From Emmonsiellopsis sp. PD_33 (Eukaryota > Ascomycota > Eurotiomycetes > Onygenales > Ajellomycetaceae), in the NCBI GenBank assembly GCA_032988165.1, contig JANTQF010000317.1, forward strand, positions 1 through 41,538: a DNA stretch of 41,538 nt. Reading direction: 5' to 3'. Positions 31,474 to 41,215 of this stretch are shown here, one piece after another. Below the pieces are notes generated by a model, which was not told the DNA's origin, ran no database searches, and was given only the letters and a program-made list of their open reading frames with translations. Both the position numbers and the translations under genes were made by a program. Position 1 is the stretch's first letter. Every line of letters starts with the position of its first letter.

Positions 31474-32252
31474 GGGGGGTTGTTTTGTTAAAACGATGGT
31501 TTAGTTAGATACGTATATTGCTGATTGCAGACCGCAGTAAATAATCACTGGTAGTTTGCTCTGAATAAAAGAAACAAGTTGGCGGGAAGAAGTGTTGCTT
31601 TCATTTCTAAATACATGGGTGTACAAGGTACCCTTCTTGCGCCACGGATACCCTGTAGATGATTGACAGTATGAGAAAAGAAGGGATAAAAAATACAAGC
31701 CCATCACATCGCCATTCCTTGGGGGCACTCGTCTCAGTAAATGACCAGTTGAAGATCCATCCCACAGGAATAAAATATCAAACGAAAACTTAGAATATCA
31801 CCCTCCTGGGAGGTGTGTCACAAATTTCATCACACATGAGTGTTTGCAAACTTCGAAAAAGAAAAGCACATCCCTCCCTTCTTGGGTTGACATGCGCTCA
31901 TTTCGACGCGAGCACAGTTCCTCTTTTCCTTTCTAGCACGACACGACTTGACAAATCCCACAAATCTCCCATCAATGCCGAAGCAAAACGCAAGGGGCTT
32001 GGGCGGGTGTCTGAGCGACTAGTCAAAGAGGCAAAAAGGGGGGAAATAAGGCATACAACGACATACGAAATACAAGTACAGCTTAGTCACGAGGACCAAC
32101 AGGCAGAACGACAAACGCAAACTACAACAACCCTTTCTCTCCTGACAAGACGAAGAAGGATTCTGCTCGACAGTGTATGGGAGAACATCGATGTTCCTTA
32201 TTCCTTGCTGTCTCGCCTTGTATGGAGTCGATGAGATTGTGTTTTGGATACT
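31474..32252. other. Convergent 3' region
   Basis: About 780 bases between the dehydrogenase gene and the small lipid-anchor gene, which converge. AT-rich first half, purine-rich second half. No supported gene. Confidence 0.55.
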
Positions 32253-33193
32253 CTAGCGAGCAGTACCAGGGGCAACGACAATAGCGTCGCCATCGGTGGT
32301 GAAAGAAGCGATAGCAGAGCTTCCACCCTCCAGGTCACTATCGTCATCGATCTGCGCGGGAGCGACCTGGGTCTTCTTGTCAACACTCTCTACTTCTCAA
32401 ACATCGAGTGCATGGCTAAGCATGCTAGAAAGGGGTAATAATGGACAAAAGCACGCAGCCAAGGGGAAAAGTTTGACGATGTCATTGAAGGAAAGGGAAG
32501 GCCTACAAGATTTGCTGGTTGAGCCTCAGGCTGCTGAGGATGCTGAACACCCAAAGCCTTGGCCATTTCTTGCATTTCGAGACTATGCTGCATGGGTTGA
32601 ATGAAGGTTGGCTGTGTGCCATCTTCACGACGGATTGCTATAAGGGAGTTTGATGTTCTTAGCAGGTCTCAACGCCACCAATGACGGATGGTTTTTGAAG
32701 GGGGTGTGGATAAGGGGAAACCTAGAGCCTCGAGACGAATGGGACTTCGTCAAAGCAACGCGTTTCGCCTGGGATGGACAAGATCATATGTTTCTGGAGA
32801 ACTTACGCTGAAGGCCGTGACGGTCGACGTCCAAGGTAGTAGAAGGGCTATGGTTGAAGTCGAAAGCACACTCATCAGCATCCCGGTTGCACGATGTTCG
32901 CGGATGACAGCAGAAAGAGATGGAGATGGAGATGGAGATGGAGATGGAGGCAGAGATGGAGATGGAGGCAGAGATGGAGATGGAGGCAGAGATGGAGCAA
33001 CAGATGAGATCCGCTCCCCCCGACCTCCAGAGGAAGCAAGGCGCGCAGCCAGCCCAAGCCATCAGGCCAGCCCTCAGCGTAGGGCAACAGAGGAGTGCTC
33101 AGGGGCAACTTACTTCTGCGGGGACCCGATCCCCTGCCCGTTGACAGTGATCTCACGGTCCCCAGCACAGCAGCACGAAAGCACTGCTCCCAT
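32253..33193 (-). CDS. Small protein with N-terminal lipid-anchor motif, exons uncertain
   Basis: Not a family I can name with confidence. Exon 1 (33193-33114) starts MGAVLSCCCAGDRE: Gly2 suits N-myristoylation and Cys7-9 palmitoylation, so membrane tethering is likely. The last exon (32387-32253) codes an acidic tail with DDDSDLEGGSSAIASF and ends APGTAR. Between them, 32637-32507 codes IRREDGTQPTFIQPM and LEMQEMAKALGVQ. Two chains keep frame. Model A joins 33114 to 32657 (121 residues; 456-base intron). Model B inserts 33024-32807 and starts the next exon at 32637 (187 residues; strong GTAAGT donor at 32806, but a Ser/Ile-rich low-complexity segment). From memory, the first eight residues resemble yeast Meh1/Ego1, a vacuolar TORC1 adaptor, but the remainder does not obviously align. 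The first and last exons are well supported; the middle is not. Confidence 0.55.
32918..32999. repeat. GATGGA microsatellite with 18-base higher-order unit
   Basis: Five or so GATGGA-type hexamers lead into about three copies of an 18-base unit (GGCAGAGATGGAGATGGA). It lies inside the small lipid-anchor gene, in an intron under one exon model and coding under the other. All units are multiples of three. Confidence 0.9.
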
Positions 33194-33994
33194 TGTTGCT
33201 GGGATGAGGTCAAAGCACAGGAAGTTCTGCTTGACAAATGAGAGTGGGATAGTGATTTGAAAGAGGAAGACCGCACGAGGGCTGAAGAGAGGATTCAAAC
33301 AGTTGTGTGGGATGGAATAACACACAGTAAACAAAGCTGCTTGGATGAGACAAAGGAGTGTTGATAGCAGAAGAGAGGAGGAGAAGAGGAGAAGAAGAGG
33401 GGAGAGATCAGATGGAGGTTGGTGTTTTCCTAACGCAACGTTACGCTGGCCCATTCATCAGGGGGGTTGCAGGCACGCTCGGCGCCTATGTAATCACATA
33501 CTAATAGGGAAACGCAGGAACATCAGGTGGCATGGACAGATTTGGCAGTACCAGGATTTCTATCCAGGTGCCAGAATGCATGAGCCCTCACAGGTTGCCA
33601 TTGTTTAAGAATAGCATCTCTGCCCAGGGCTAGTATCTAAGCTCTTGCTGAACCGATAACAAACAGATAAAGGGCGATCCACCGACTGAAAGAACCGCCA
33701 GTAAAAGAAAAGAAAAGAAAACTGCATGCTCGAAAACAAAGCATTGCTAAGAAGATGTTTGATTGACAGCGAGAAAGTATTATACACGAGCTTGCATGTC
33801 TCGCATTCTATGTACGAGTACAGCGCTCACCTATCACCAGCAAAATGGAATGGCAACTTTCGCGTATACAATCATGGGCACATATATCTCCAACAGGTGG
33901 TATCCATTCGAAACCAGAGTCTTAGGCGAAGCTAGGGGGAGATAGAAGGGATGGAGAGAGGGAAAGGTGACGAGACGGAAAAGACGAATCAAGC
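33194..33994. other. Promoter of the lipid-anchor gene and 3' flank of adk1
   Basis: 800 bases. Both neighbours are on the minus strand. The left 250 bases carry pyrimidine-rich sequence on the minus strand, fitting a leader. The remainder is mixed sequence without a supported gene. Confidence 0.55.
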
Positions 33995-35043
33995 CTATTT
34001 GGACAAACCGATCTTGCCAAGAACTCCACCGGCTTTCTTCTCCTCGTTGAAAACCTGCAGCAGACTCTTCCACACCTGTCCCGGCTCCTGGCTGGCATCG
34101 ATTCCCTTCCAGATACCAGTGGTCTTGTAGTATCCGACCACAGGTGCGGTTTGTGCATGGTAGGTCTTCAGTCGCTTCTGCAGGGCGTCAACATTGTCAT
34201 CCGATCGCTGGATCAATGGCTCGCCAGTGATATCATCCTTCATGGTCTCCTTGGGTGGGTTGAAGATTTTGTGGTAGGACCGCCCCGAGGCTGGATGGAC
34301 CAGGCGCCCAGTTATCCGCGCAACGAGGAGAGAGTCGTCGATCTGGAGCTCGACAGCATGCTGGAGCTTCTGACCGCGGTTACCAAGCATGTCATCTAAT
34401 CGCTCAGCCTGGGCGACAGTGCGTGGGAAACCGTCCAAGATGAAGCTATCCAAATCACCCGTTAGCGACAACGCATTCCCGTACGACTTTGACACTACCA
34501 CAAGCATACCCCTTCTGGCACTCCTTGTTTGATTCCAACTCGTGCTTGATCATATTGACCATGATCTCGTCGCTAACCAGTCCGCCCTGGTCCATAATCT
34601 TCTTGGCCTCCTTGCCCAACTCGGTCTTGCGAGCGACTTGTGATCGTAGCATGTCTCCGGTGGCCTAACGAGAGAAAAAAATCGCGCCGCCAATTAGTCG
34701 CCCATTACTGAAGTCTTTTACCGCGGAATAGAGATATGTTTCCCCCGTACTTACCAGATGACATGCGCAGAATTTTTCCTTGAGCTTTGGTGCCTGAGTT
34801 CCCTTGCCTGCGCATCATGTCAGTGGATTGGCCATGTAACTTGTATCATCCCCAACGGAAAGCCCGCAAGCACACACCTGCACCGGGAGGGCCAATCAAG
34901 ATCATCCGCACAGACTCGGCGACAGACTTAGGCTTTGAGGACTCGCCATGGACCAGTCTCTCTTCTAATTGAGCCACCCGCGATTCGAGCTCGCCGACGA
35001 TGCTCTTGAGGCTTTCGACGGTCTCGTCCTTGATGGGAGCCAT
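33995..35043 (-). CDS. adk1: Adenylate kinase (AK2 type)
   Basis: Catalyses ATP + AMP = 2 ADP in the cytosol and the mitochondrial intermembrane space. Four exons on the minus strand: 35043-34878, 34807-34755, 34664-34510 and 34445-33995, giving 274 residues. The P-loop GPPGAGKGT spans residues 51-59 and is split by the first intron. Further motifs are HLATGDMLRSQV, DGFPRTVAQAERLD and a long LID domain (GRLVHPASGRSYHKIFNPP, DDITGEPLIQRSDDN) of the AK2 type. A 43-residue N-terminal extension predicted as coiled coil (VESLKSIVGELESRVAQLEE) precedes the core, a feature of many Eurotiomycete Adk1 proteins. Divergent from rpn8, with which it shares a promoter region holding GGTCACGTGG. Secure. Confidence 0.97.
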
Positions 35044-35737
35044 TGTGGATAGAGAAATAGGAAACGATGACCGGACCAAGGTCCACAGGCCACTCGGTCG
35101 ACTAGGAGAAGGGAAAGGAGAAGAAAGAGGGGAGATTGGAGGTGGGAGGCGGCGAGAGAGGGGAGTAGGTTGCGGAAAGGTGGAATTTTAACGAGGTTGA
35201 TGAGATTCGATGTTCACCAGTTGCCAGCGTACATAAGCACCAAGCTCCCGCATGGCCGAGGTGTCCGCGAAATCGGCCAGCCATTGGTGGAGCGGCACTG
35301 GATCCGACCGCCTTTGGACCGAGATTTGCTTTTTGTTTGCATTTCCCCGCCAGTACACCCAGAGTTCGAGCATAATTCAAGGATGGGGCGTCTATTCTAT
35401 ATGCTACTGTTCTGCTAGTATAGAAAAGAGAGTGGTTTCCCAACTAGAACTGCTGACCAGAAATCTACTTTCTTTCAGGATAGAATCCTGTTCACATCTG
35501 TACTGGTCACGTGGCACTGTGCCTGCTGAGCCACAGTCCGATCAGCCTCCGCCTGTGGCTGGTGAGCGAGCTTCCCAGCCTGGGCTTCCTTACGTAAGAC
35601 GGGAACCAGCCCAGCATCACCCATACTCAGTCCAACGAGCTCCAACAGCCAGCACAACCCCCAGCCTCAACCACCCCTCGCCATCTTCTGCTTTGCTTCT
35701 CTATCTGCCGGGCTGCCTCCATATCCGTCTACCCAGC
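35044..35737. other. Divergent promoter, adk1 and rpn8
   Basis: 694 bases between two start codons. Contains GGTCACGTGG at about 35506-35514 and a pyrimidine-rich leader on each side. No gene seen; open frames run into rpn8 exon 1 but lack family features upstream of it. Confidence 0.65.
35508..35513. promoter_or_regulatory. CACGTG site between adk1 and rpn8
   Basis: CACGTG within GGTCACGTGG, about 225 bases upstream of the rpn8 start codon and 465 bases upstream of the adk1 start codon. Exact palindrome; function inferred. Confidence 0.4.
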
Positions 35738-36938
35738 ATGCCCGCCACCACCGCTGACGCCCTTTCTCTGGTCACCCGGACAGTCTCCGTCGCCCCATTA
35801 GTCCTGCTCTCTGTTGCAGACCATTATGGCCGCACAGCAAAGGGAACCAGACGGCGCGTTGTTGGAGTGCTGCTAGGACAGAATGACGGCAAGAATGTCA
35901 GAGTGTCGAACAGCTTTGCGGGTACGGTTTCTCTAGTTTTAGCCGCTTCTTATGTGTCGTCTCGTCGCTAACCTGTATGCGCCTGGCCAGTACCCTTCGA
36001 GGAAGACGACAAGGACCCCTCTGTCTGGTTCTTAGATCACAACTTCGTGGAGTCGATGAATGATATGTTTAAAAAGATTAATGCTCGCGAGAAGCTGATC
36101 GGATGGTACCACTCGGGTCCCAAGCTGAGAGCTGCTGATTTGGAAATCAATGAGCTTTTCAAACGATACACACCAAATCCTCTGCTGGTCATTGTCGATG
36201 TACAACCAAAAGAGGTTGGCGTACCTACAGATGCCTACTTTGCTGTTGAGGAGATCAAAGATGTAAGTCCTGTCATACTCCTCACATTCTGGCATGTCCT
36301 GTGTCTGACTTGGGAATTGCCTCACTTAGGACGGAACCACCACATCCAAAACCTTCGTCCATACCCCTTCCATAATCGAAGCTGAGGAAGCTGAAGAGAT
36401 CGGTGTTGAGCATCTTCTGAGGGATATAAGAGATGTTGCTGTCGGCACACTCTCTACTCGTATAACATCCCAGCTACAATCGTTACAAGGCCTTCATCTA
36501 CGACTCCGTGATATTGGCCAGTATCTACAGAAAGTCCTCGATGGCGATCTACCGGTCAACCATGCCATCCTTGGGAACCTCCAAGACGTCTTCAACCTTC
36601 TTCCTAATCTCTCAACCCCGAAACCAAATGCACCCCTCAACGGAACAGAGCAATCGCAAACCGAGAACACTGAGCTTGCACGTGCTATGAGCATCAAGAC
36701 CAACGATCAGCTCATGGCCATCTACCTTAGTAGTTTGATAAGAGCCATCACTGCTTTCCACGATCTCATCGAGAACAAGATCCAGAATCGCCAACAACAG
36801 GAGGAGAAGGAGGCTAAGAAGGAAGAGACGAAGGACGAGAAAAATGCCGCCAATAACAACAAAAAATCCAATGGCCCTACGAACGATTCCAAAGAAGGTC
36901 AAGACAACACGAATGAGCAGGGTAAAAAGAAGGGGTGA
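35738..36938 (+). CDS. rpn8: 26S proteasome regulatory subunit Rpn8
   Basis: Non-catalytic MPN-domain subunit of the proteasome lid that forms a heterodimer with the deubiquitinase Rpn11. Exons 35738-35921, 35991-36262 and 36330-36938 give 354 residues. The MPN domain begins VSVAPLVLLSVADHYGR and contains GTRRRVVGVLLG, and KLIGWYHSGPKLRAADLEIN. The HSGP sequence lacks the second His and the Asp of the JAMM zinc site (HxHPx..D), which marks it as Rpn8 rather than Rpn11. The helical C-terminal half (DIRDVAVGTLSTRI, LQSLQGLHLRLRDI) is followed by a Lys/Glu/Asn-rich disordered tail (KEAKKEETKDEKNAANNNKK). All exon joins keep frame. Secure. Confidence 0.97.
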
Positions 36939-37438
36939 ATTTGAATTCCTGGGTTTGTTTTATTCATCTTTCACGTCTCGGCCCGTAACGTTCTGCTCCC
37001 ATGTTTGTCAGCCAGCATTTTTGAATCGTCATGTAAAATATACACCATGAGAATCAGATTCCTATCTGTCTACTTTTGCTAGGCGGAACTTTTATATCCC
37101 ATCTTCATAGACCAGCGCACCTCGAATTGTTCCGGTGCTATTTGTCTCCAAACGAACAGGACTTATAATTTCAGAACAAGGAAACCGTTCAGCCGTCGGA
37201 TCGCCCCTAATCCATCCTCTCTATAACTTAGGTATATGTGACGCTGGCCTTGTAATCATGTAAAGGCAACTGCAGCCTCCTCGCCCACGGAAGATAGATA
37301 CAATACAGCCCTCCCCCATGCCATACAAAGACAAATGACCATTTGTATCAACCTTCCATCGGTTAATAGGAGTAAAACACCCCTTACAGTCGTGTTCGAG
37401 TAAATACATCTTCCTATCTTTCATATCTAGCCACCCAT
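36939..37438. other. Convergent 3' region between rpn8 and the SWIM gene
   Basis: 500 bases of 3' flanking DNA; no gene seen. Confidence 0.6.
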
Positions 37439-38260
37439 TCAACCTCCCCACCCAGCATACCGCGCCGCCAGCTCCTGTTCACCAACAGAGACTTCCTCGA
37501 TGCCCCCTCCAAACAAGCCCGGACATTGACTCCCTAACATAGATGCCAGTAGATGCTTACAGACCGGCGGCCCGTACATCTCCCTCGCCAAAGTACCTCC
37601 AAATGGCAACATGGAACTCGTCTCGTCGTCCCACGCACTGTAGTACTCTCCCATTTCCCCCTCGGTTAGATTCGAGCCAGCAGCTAAGTCCCGAGAACGC
37701 AAATCCAGATCCAGATCCCGAAAGGCAGCCAGTGCGAAGGCGGGACATGAGCAGTTCCATGCATTCAGGCAGACCATGTAATGTCTTTCTTGCGCTTGGG
37801 TAGTACCGGGTCTTGATGGATTGGTTGACGAAGATGAACGGACGAAGTATACTTGGTCGGGATTCTCGCATGTTTCTCTCTCCTCTATCTCTGCTCTCAC
37901 TTGGTGGGGATCAGATGGTAATGGTTCCGGCTCGGGATGAGCATTGTTGGTTCCCTGTTGCTGTTGCTGCTGTTGCTGTTGCTCGAGGTCGACATCTACC
38001 GAGTGGTTCAGAATTCGTCGTGGTATGTACCGCTTGATCATTTTCCGGTCCAGGATGTCCAGGGCTAGCAGGAGCTCGTTTGGGAAGAGACAGTGTAGTG
38101 TTAGGAGGAGGGGTTTCACTTTTGATATGATGGGCGGGGGGAGGCGTGAGAAGGGGTTGTTGGGGGAGGTATTGTTGTCGGTCGTCGGTGGGGTGTTGAA
38201 TTTGGATAGTTGGGAGATTATTGAGGTTATGAATTGGGGGGAGGCGGGGAGGGTGCTCAT
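37439..38260 (-). CDS. sws1: SWIM zinc-finger protein, Sws1/ZSWIM7-like
   Basis: Probable homologue of Sws1 (Shu2 in budding yeast, ZSWIM7 in humans), part of the Shu complex that helps Rad51 in homologous recombination. One exon of 273 residues. The N-terminal helix-rich part has VKPLLLTLHCLFPNELLLAL and ILDRKMIKRYI, as in ZSWIM7. The zinc site CxC..CxH is Cys170-Ser-Cys172 (NCSCPAFALAAF) and Cys234-Lys-His236 (PPVCKHLLASML). The loop between them is about 60 residues, longer than the compact human form. A run of nine Gln (94-102) lies in a low-complexity stretch before the zinc site. The minus-strand start is the first ATG giving MSTLPASPQF. The zinc motif and flanking helices support the family; orthology to Sws1 is likely, not proven. 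Confidence 0.8.
   Translation of the reverse strand: MSTLPASPQFITSIISQLSKFNTPPTTDNNTSPNNPFSRLPPPIISKVKPLLLTLHCLFPNELLLALDILDRKMIKRYIPRRILNHSVDVDLEQQQQQQQQQGTNNAHPEPEPLPSDPHQVRAEIEERETCENPDQVYFVRSSSSTNPSRPGTTQAQERHYMVCLNAWNCSCPAFALAAFRDLDLDLRSRDLAAGSNLTEGEMGEYYSAWDDETSSMLPFGGTLAREMYGPPVCKHLLASMLGSQCPGLFGGGIEEVSVGEQELAARYAGWGG
37959..37985 (-). repeat. Polyglutamine-coding CAG/CAA tract
   Basis: Nine glutamine codons, a mix of CAG and CAA on the minus strand, within the SWIM protein gene. Mixed codons should make it more stable than a pure repeat. Confidence 0.85.
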
Positions 38261-38769
38261 TATTAGAAGTATTGTTGGAGAGAGTAGAGATTGATATGAT
38301 GGTGGCGTCTTCCAAGGTTGTATTATTTGTTCGTTTCTGTTGGGCTTTTGGGTGAGAGATACATATTTAGTCTTTGGGGTTGATGAGGATGGATCCTGAT
38401 TTCCGATGTTTAACCATCAATGACCGATCCATAGAGATTGTGAACGATGTCCAACGTATAAAATATTGTATATAATATTATAGAATGACTTTAGCGTTTT
38501 ATGGAATACTTTTTTTACGGGCATATCTTGAATACAATAATTGTATACAAATCAAACAGCTTTAGCCACCCACAGATAGCTATTCTAAATCGCCCCCCCT
38601 GACAACACACAGAGCCCACAAGTCCACCCAAAACGAAAAATGCCAGCAGCTATGTCAAAAAACATATAGCCCTCAATCCGCGGCTCGACAAACGTAAAGC
38701 ATAAAACAAACTCCATGACGCCAGCATAAGCAGGATATAAAACTTCGAGTAGCAAGCAGGACATAATCA
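38261..38769. other. Promoter of the SWIM gene and 3' flank of the protease gene
   Basis: About 510 bases, AT-rich around 38450-38560. A 62-codon hydrophobic open frame on the minus strand (38585-38773) overlaps the stop region of the next gene by four bases and has no supporting feature; not called. Confidence 0.6.
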
Positions 38770-40481
38770 TCAAGATTTTGAGGCAGCAGTTGGACCCTCA
38801 TCGCCTGTTGATGGAACTACCCCCTCCTCGGTACCGCTCAGTCGTCGCCTTTTAGATCCAGGACTCGCACTCGCAGTTTCTTCAGATGGAGGAGGGCGCT
38901 TGGGCATTCGTTTCAGTACACCTTGAAGGACCCCCTTTAACACCATATCGCCTAAAGTAAACTGGACCACAATCTCCGCTGGTTGGCCCTCCCATCTAAA
39001 TTCATGAGACGGAGTTTTTGGAATGAAAGAAACTTCGGGCGATTTCTCGTTAAAGAGGTCATCGGTGGAAGGTATCGATGGCGGTTTGTCATCGTCGGGT
39101 TTGGATTTGAGCTCTTGTTGCTGATCATCTTCTGTCTGTCTCTGGCCTGGGGGTAGACTTGACGATGGATTGATATTCGCTGCTTCGCTTGGGCCTATTT
39201 TAATTTCTTCGATGGTGAAATCGCCCTTCGGCAGCTCCGAGACAGCGCCTTCGCTGGATGGACCCTGATTGACCGACAAGCGAGAATAGACAAGTATGTA
39301 AGGCACATCCGTCTTCTTGTCTTTGAATGAACCACTATCTGAAAAGTCAAGCGATGGGATCTCCGTTACCACTTTGTTGTTAATTTTTGCCCACATGCCG
39401 CTTGGCCGTTTGATATACGACACATAGTGGCCAGCCGTGACAGATTGACCTCGGTGCACCGTAACTGAAGTGAGTCCGTACTGAAGCTGTTCTTCCGGGC
39501 TGTCGCCAACGGCCATATAATGGGGGGTGAGATCTAGTTCCTCGTTGAAAGCTATGTCGGTAAAATTTTTGGGGCGTTTTTTATCCGTATCATTATCCAC
39601 TGCTTTCGTCCTATCGATCTGCACAATTAGGATTTCAGGGGGCCTCCTAATGCGAGCGCGTCTGGCAGGCGGCACTGGGCGATTGCATGTCTGACATCTC
39701 TTGGTCTCCCCGGCATTTTCCAAGTACCTCGCGATCCCCTCTTCAATTGATCCTCCCACATAGTCTGGTGGCACAGCAGGAATCACAATCAGCTCTCGGT
39801 GGGATGGACAGCGCGTTTCGCACCGGCTGCAGGTTTGACTCGTATCTAGAATCGTCCGAAACATTCTCTCTAGGCGCCTTGGTTCTCTACAAAGGTTAGA
39901 CTATTCCTAACGATTGGAGAGGGTACTTACTCCGGGTTTTGAGATGCTATTGCCGGGTTTGATATCAAGCCCTTCTGTATCAACACGTGTAAAAATTCAA
40001 CAGCATCTTGCTCTTCAGGTTTCGATTTTGGACCTCGCTGATGCTCCCATTCTATATTTGAACCACAGTCTTTCCAAAACTCAACCAGCCGGCTCGCTAG
40101 CTCTGAGTCATCGGGAGGATCTAGCCAATACTCCATCGAGAGGAGAGCAAAATGACACGCAAGGCAACCGAAATAAGGGCCTTCTGTATGTCTAGACCGG
40201 TGTGATTTCAGCCAGTTCACAAACACTGGCGAGTGCAGCAACAACAGCCAAACGCTGTTCTTATAACATGACACCATGTCTTCGTTTGGAAACCCTCTTG
40301 ACCGTAATCTGGTATATTCCTGGTTCCATTGAGGATGGAAGGCCTGAGGCTGTGTTTAAAGTTAGCAAGCTACATATCGGGAAGAATAGGGTCTCTTGGG
40401 ACATACCCTGCCGTCGCCAATCTCTTGTCCTAGATTTTCCGAACTTGAAACATCCCCTGCTAGATTCCCTTTGGATACCAT
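38770..40481 (-). CDS. Ubiquitin-specific protease (USP family)
   Basis: Cysteine deubiquitinase. Proposed exons on the minus strand: 40481-40407, 40349-39931 and 39886-38770, giving 536 residues. The Cys box is EDMVSCYKNSVWLLLLHSPVF with catalytic Cys53; the usual GNTC before it is replaced by MVSC. The QDAVEFLHVLI motif follows. Two CxxC pairs (184/187 and 229/232) form the finger. The His box is GQSVTAGHYVSYIKRPSGMW (His318), with AKINNKVV supplying Asn where many members have Asp. The C-terminal 190 residues are disordered and acidic with a basic patch (SKRRRLSG) that could be a nuclear signal. The first exon (25 residues) is weakly supported: frame and GTATGT donor fit, but an upstream exon or start cannot be excluded. 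Family is secure; substrate unknown. Confidence 0.82.
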
Positions 40482-41215
40482 GAGCGGCACTTGCTCGCAG
40501 GATTGCAAACCCGCAAAAGAATATCAATCGAAGGGATATACAGTTCGGTGGCTTCAATAGACCGATAACATGGAGAAGCAGTGACGGAGGCGCAACGACG
40601 AAGTGTTTTAATGTAGAACTTGCCATTGTCGCCAATCTTCCATAAATATTTCATTCTTGCCACTTCCACTTGCAGATGGCTTTTCAAGAACAAATGCTGA
40701 CAACTTATCATTATTCACTTGTCTGAATACGGAGTCTGAGTTGAAAGAAGGGTGAAAGGAAAATGAAAGGAAAGAGGGGTTTGTTGGAGTATCCAACGTC
40801 ATGCCCCAAACAAAGTAAGATATCTTCCTTTATCTATCTATGAAACAGGGTCAGCTGAAAGGGTCCATTGTGTATCAAGGATTGTGTATTCACACAAAAT
40901 AGAGCTTCACTTAAAATAGGACCAGGTGTGTAAGGTGGATTTTTATATCTTTGCTACTATTTTATGAAGAGCAGCATTAGATAGCAAAATAGACAGACAA
41001 ACAGGAGTTAGAAATGCATGCACAGTTACTAGCGCACTAGTATTGTGAATCATAAAGCAGATTTCAATGACATTTTTGTTCCCCTTGTCCAGCATTGAAA
41101 TTGAACAGAGGTTGATGCGGTCGTCTCCAGGGATTGCTTAGTCACGCATAACGTGGTTCACCACTCAACGCCCGCTCCCACCCAACGACCGCATTTTTCC
41201 ATACAATTTTGGAAT
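40482..41215. other. 5' flank of the protease gene
   Basis: The minus strand carries open frames around 40460-40802 that may be leader or an undetected first exon of the protease gene; one (40261-40635) encodes a hydrophobic stretch LRLIFFCGFAIL but does not join the protease frame through any donor I can see. The rest is AT-rich spacer. Confidence 0.5.

Noticed and set aside
32688..33260. 190-codon plus-strand open frame through the GATGGA repeat
   Set aside because: It arises from the repeat and lies opposite the MGAVLSCCC exon, which has the stronger coding signature.
38585..38773. 62-codon hydrophobic open frame after the protease gene
   Set aside because: Short, overlaps the protease stop by four bases, and has no recognised feature or promoter.
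40261..40635. Minus-strand frame with a hydrophobic stretch (LRLIFFCGFAIL) that might be a membrane anchor exon of the protease gene
   Set aside because: Its only visible donor leaves one base, which does not match the phase of the next exon, so joining it shifts the frame to an early stop.
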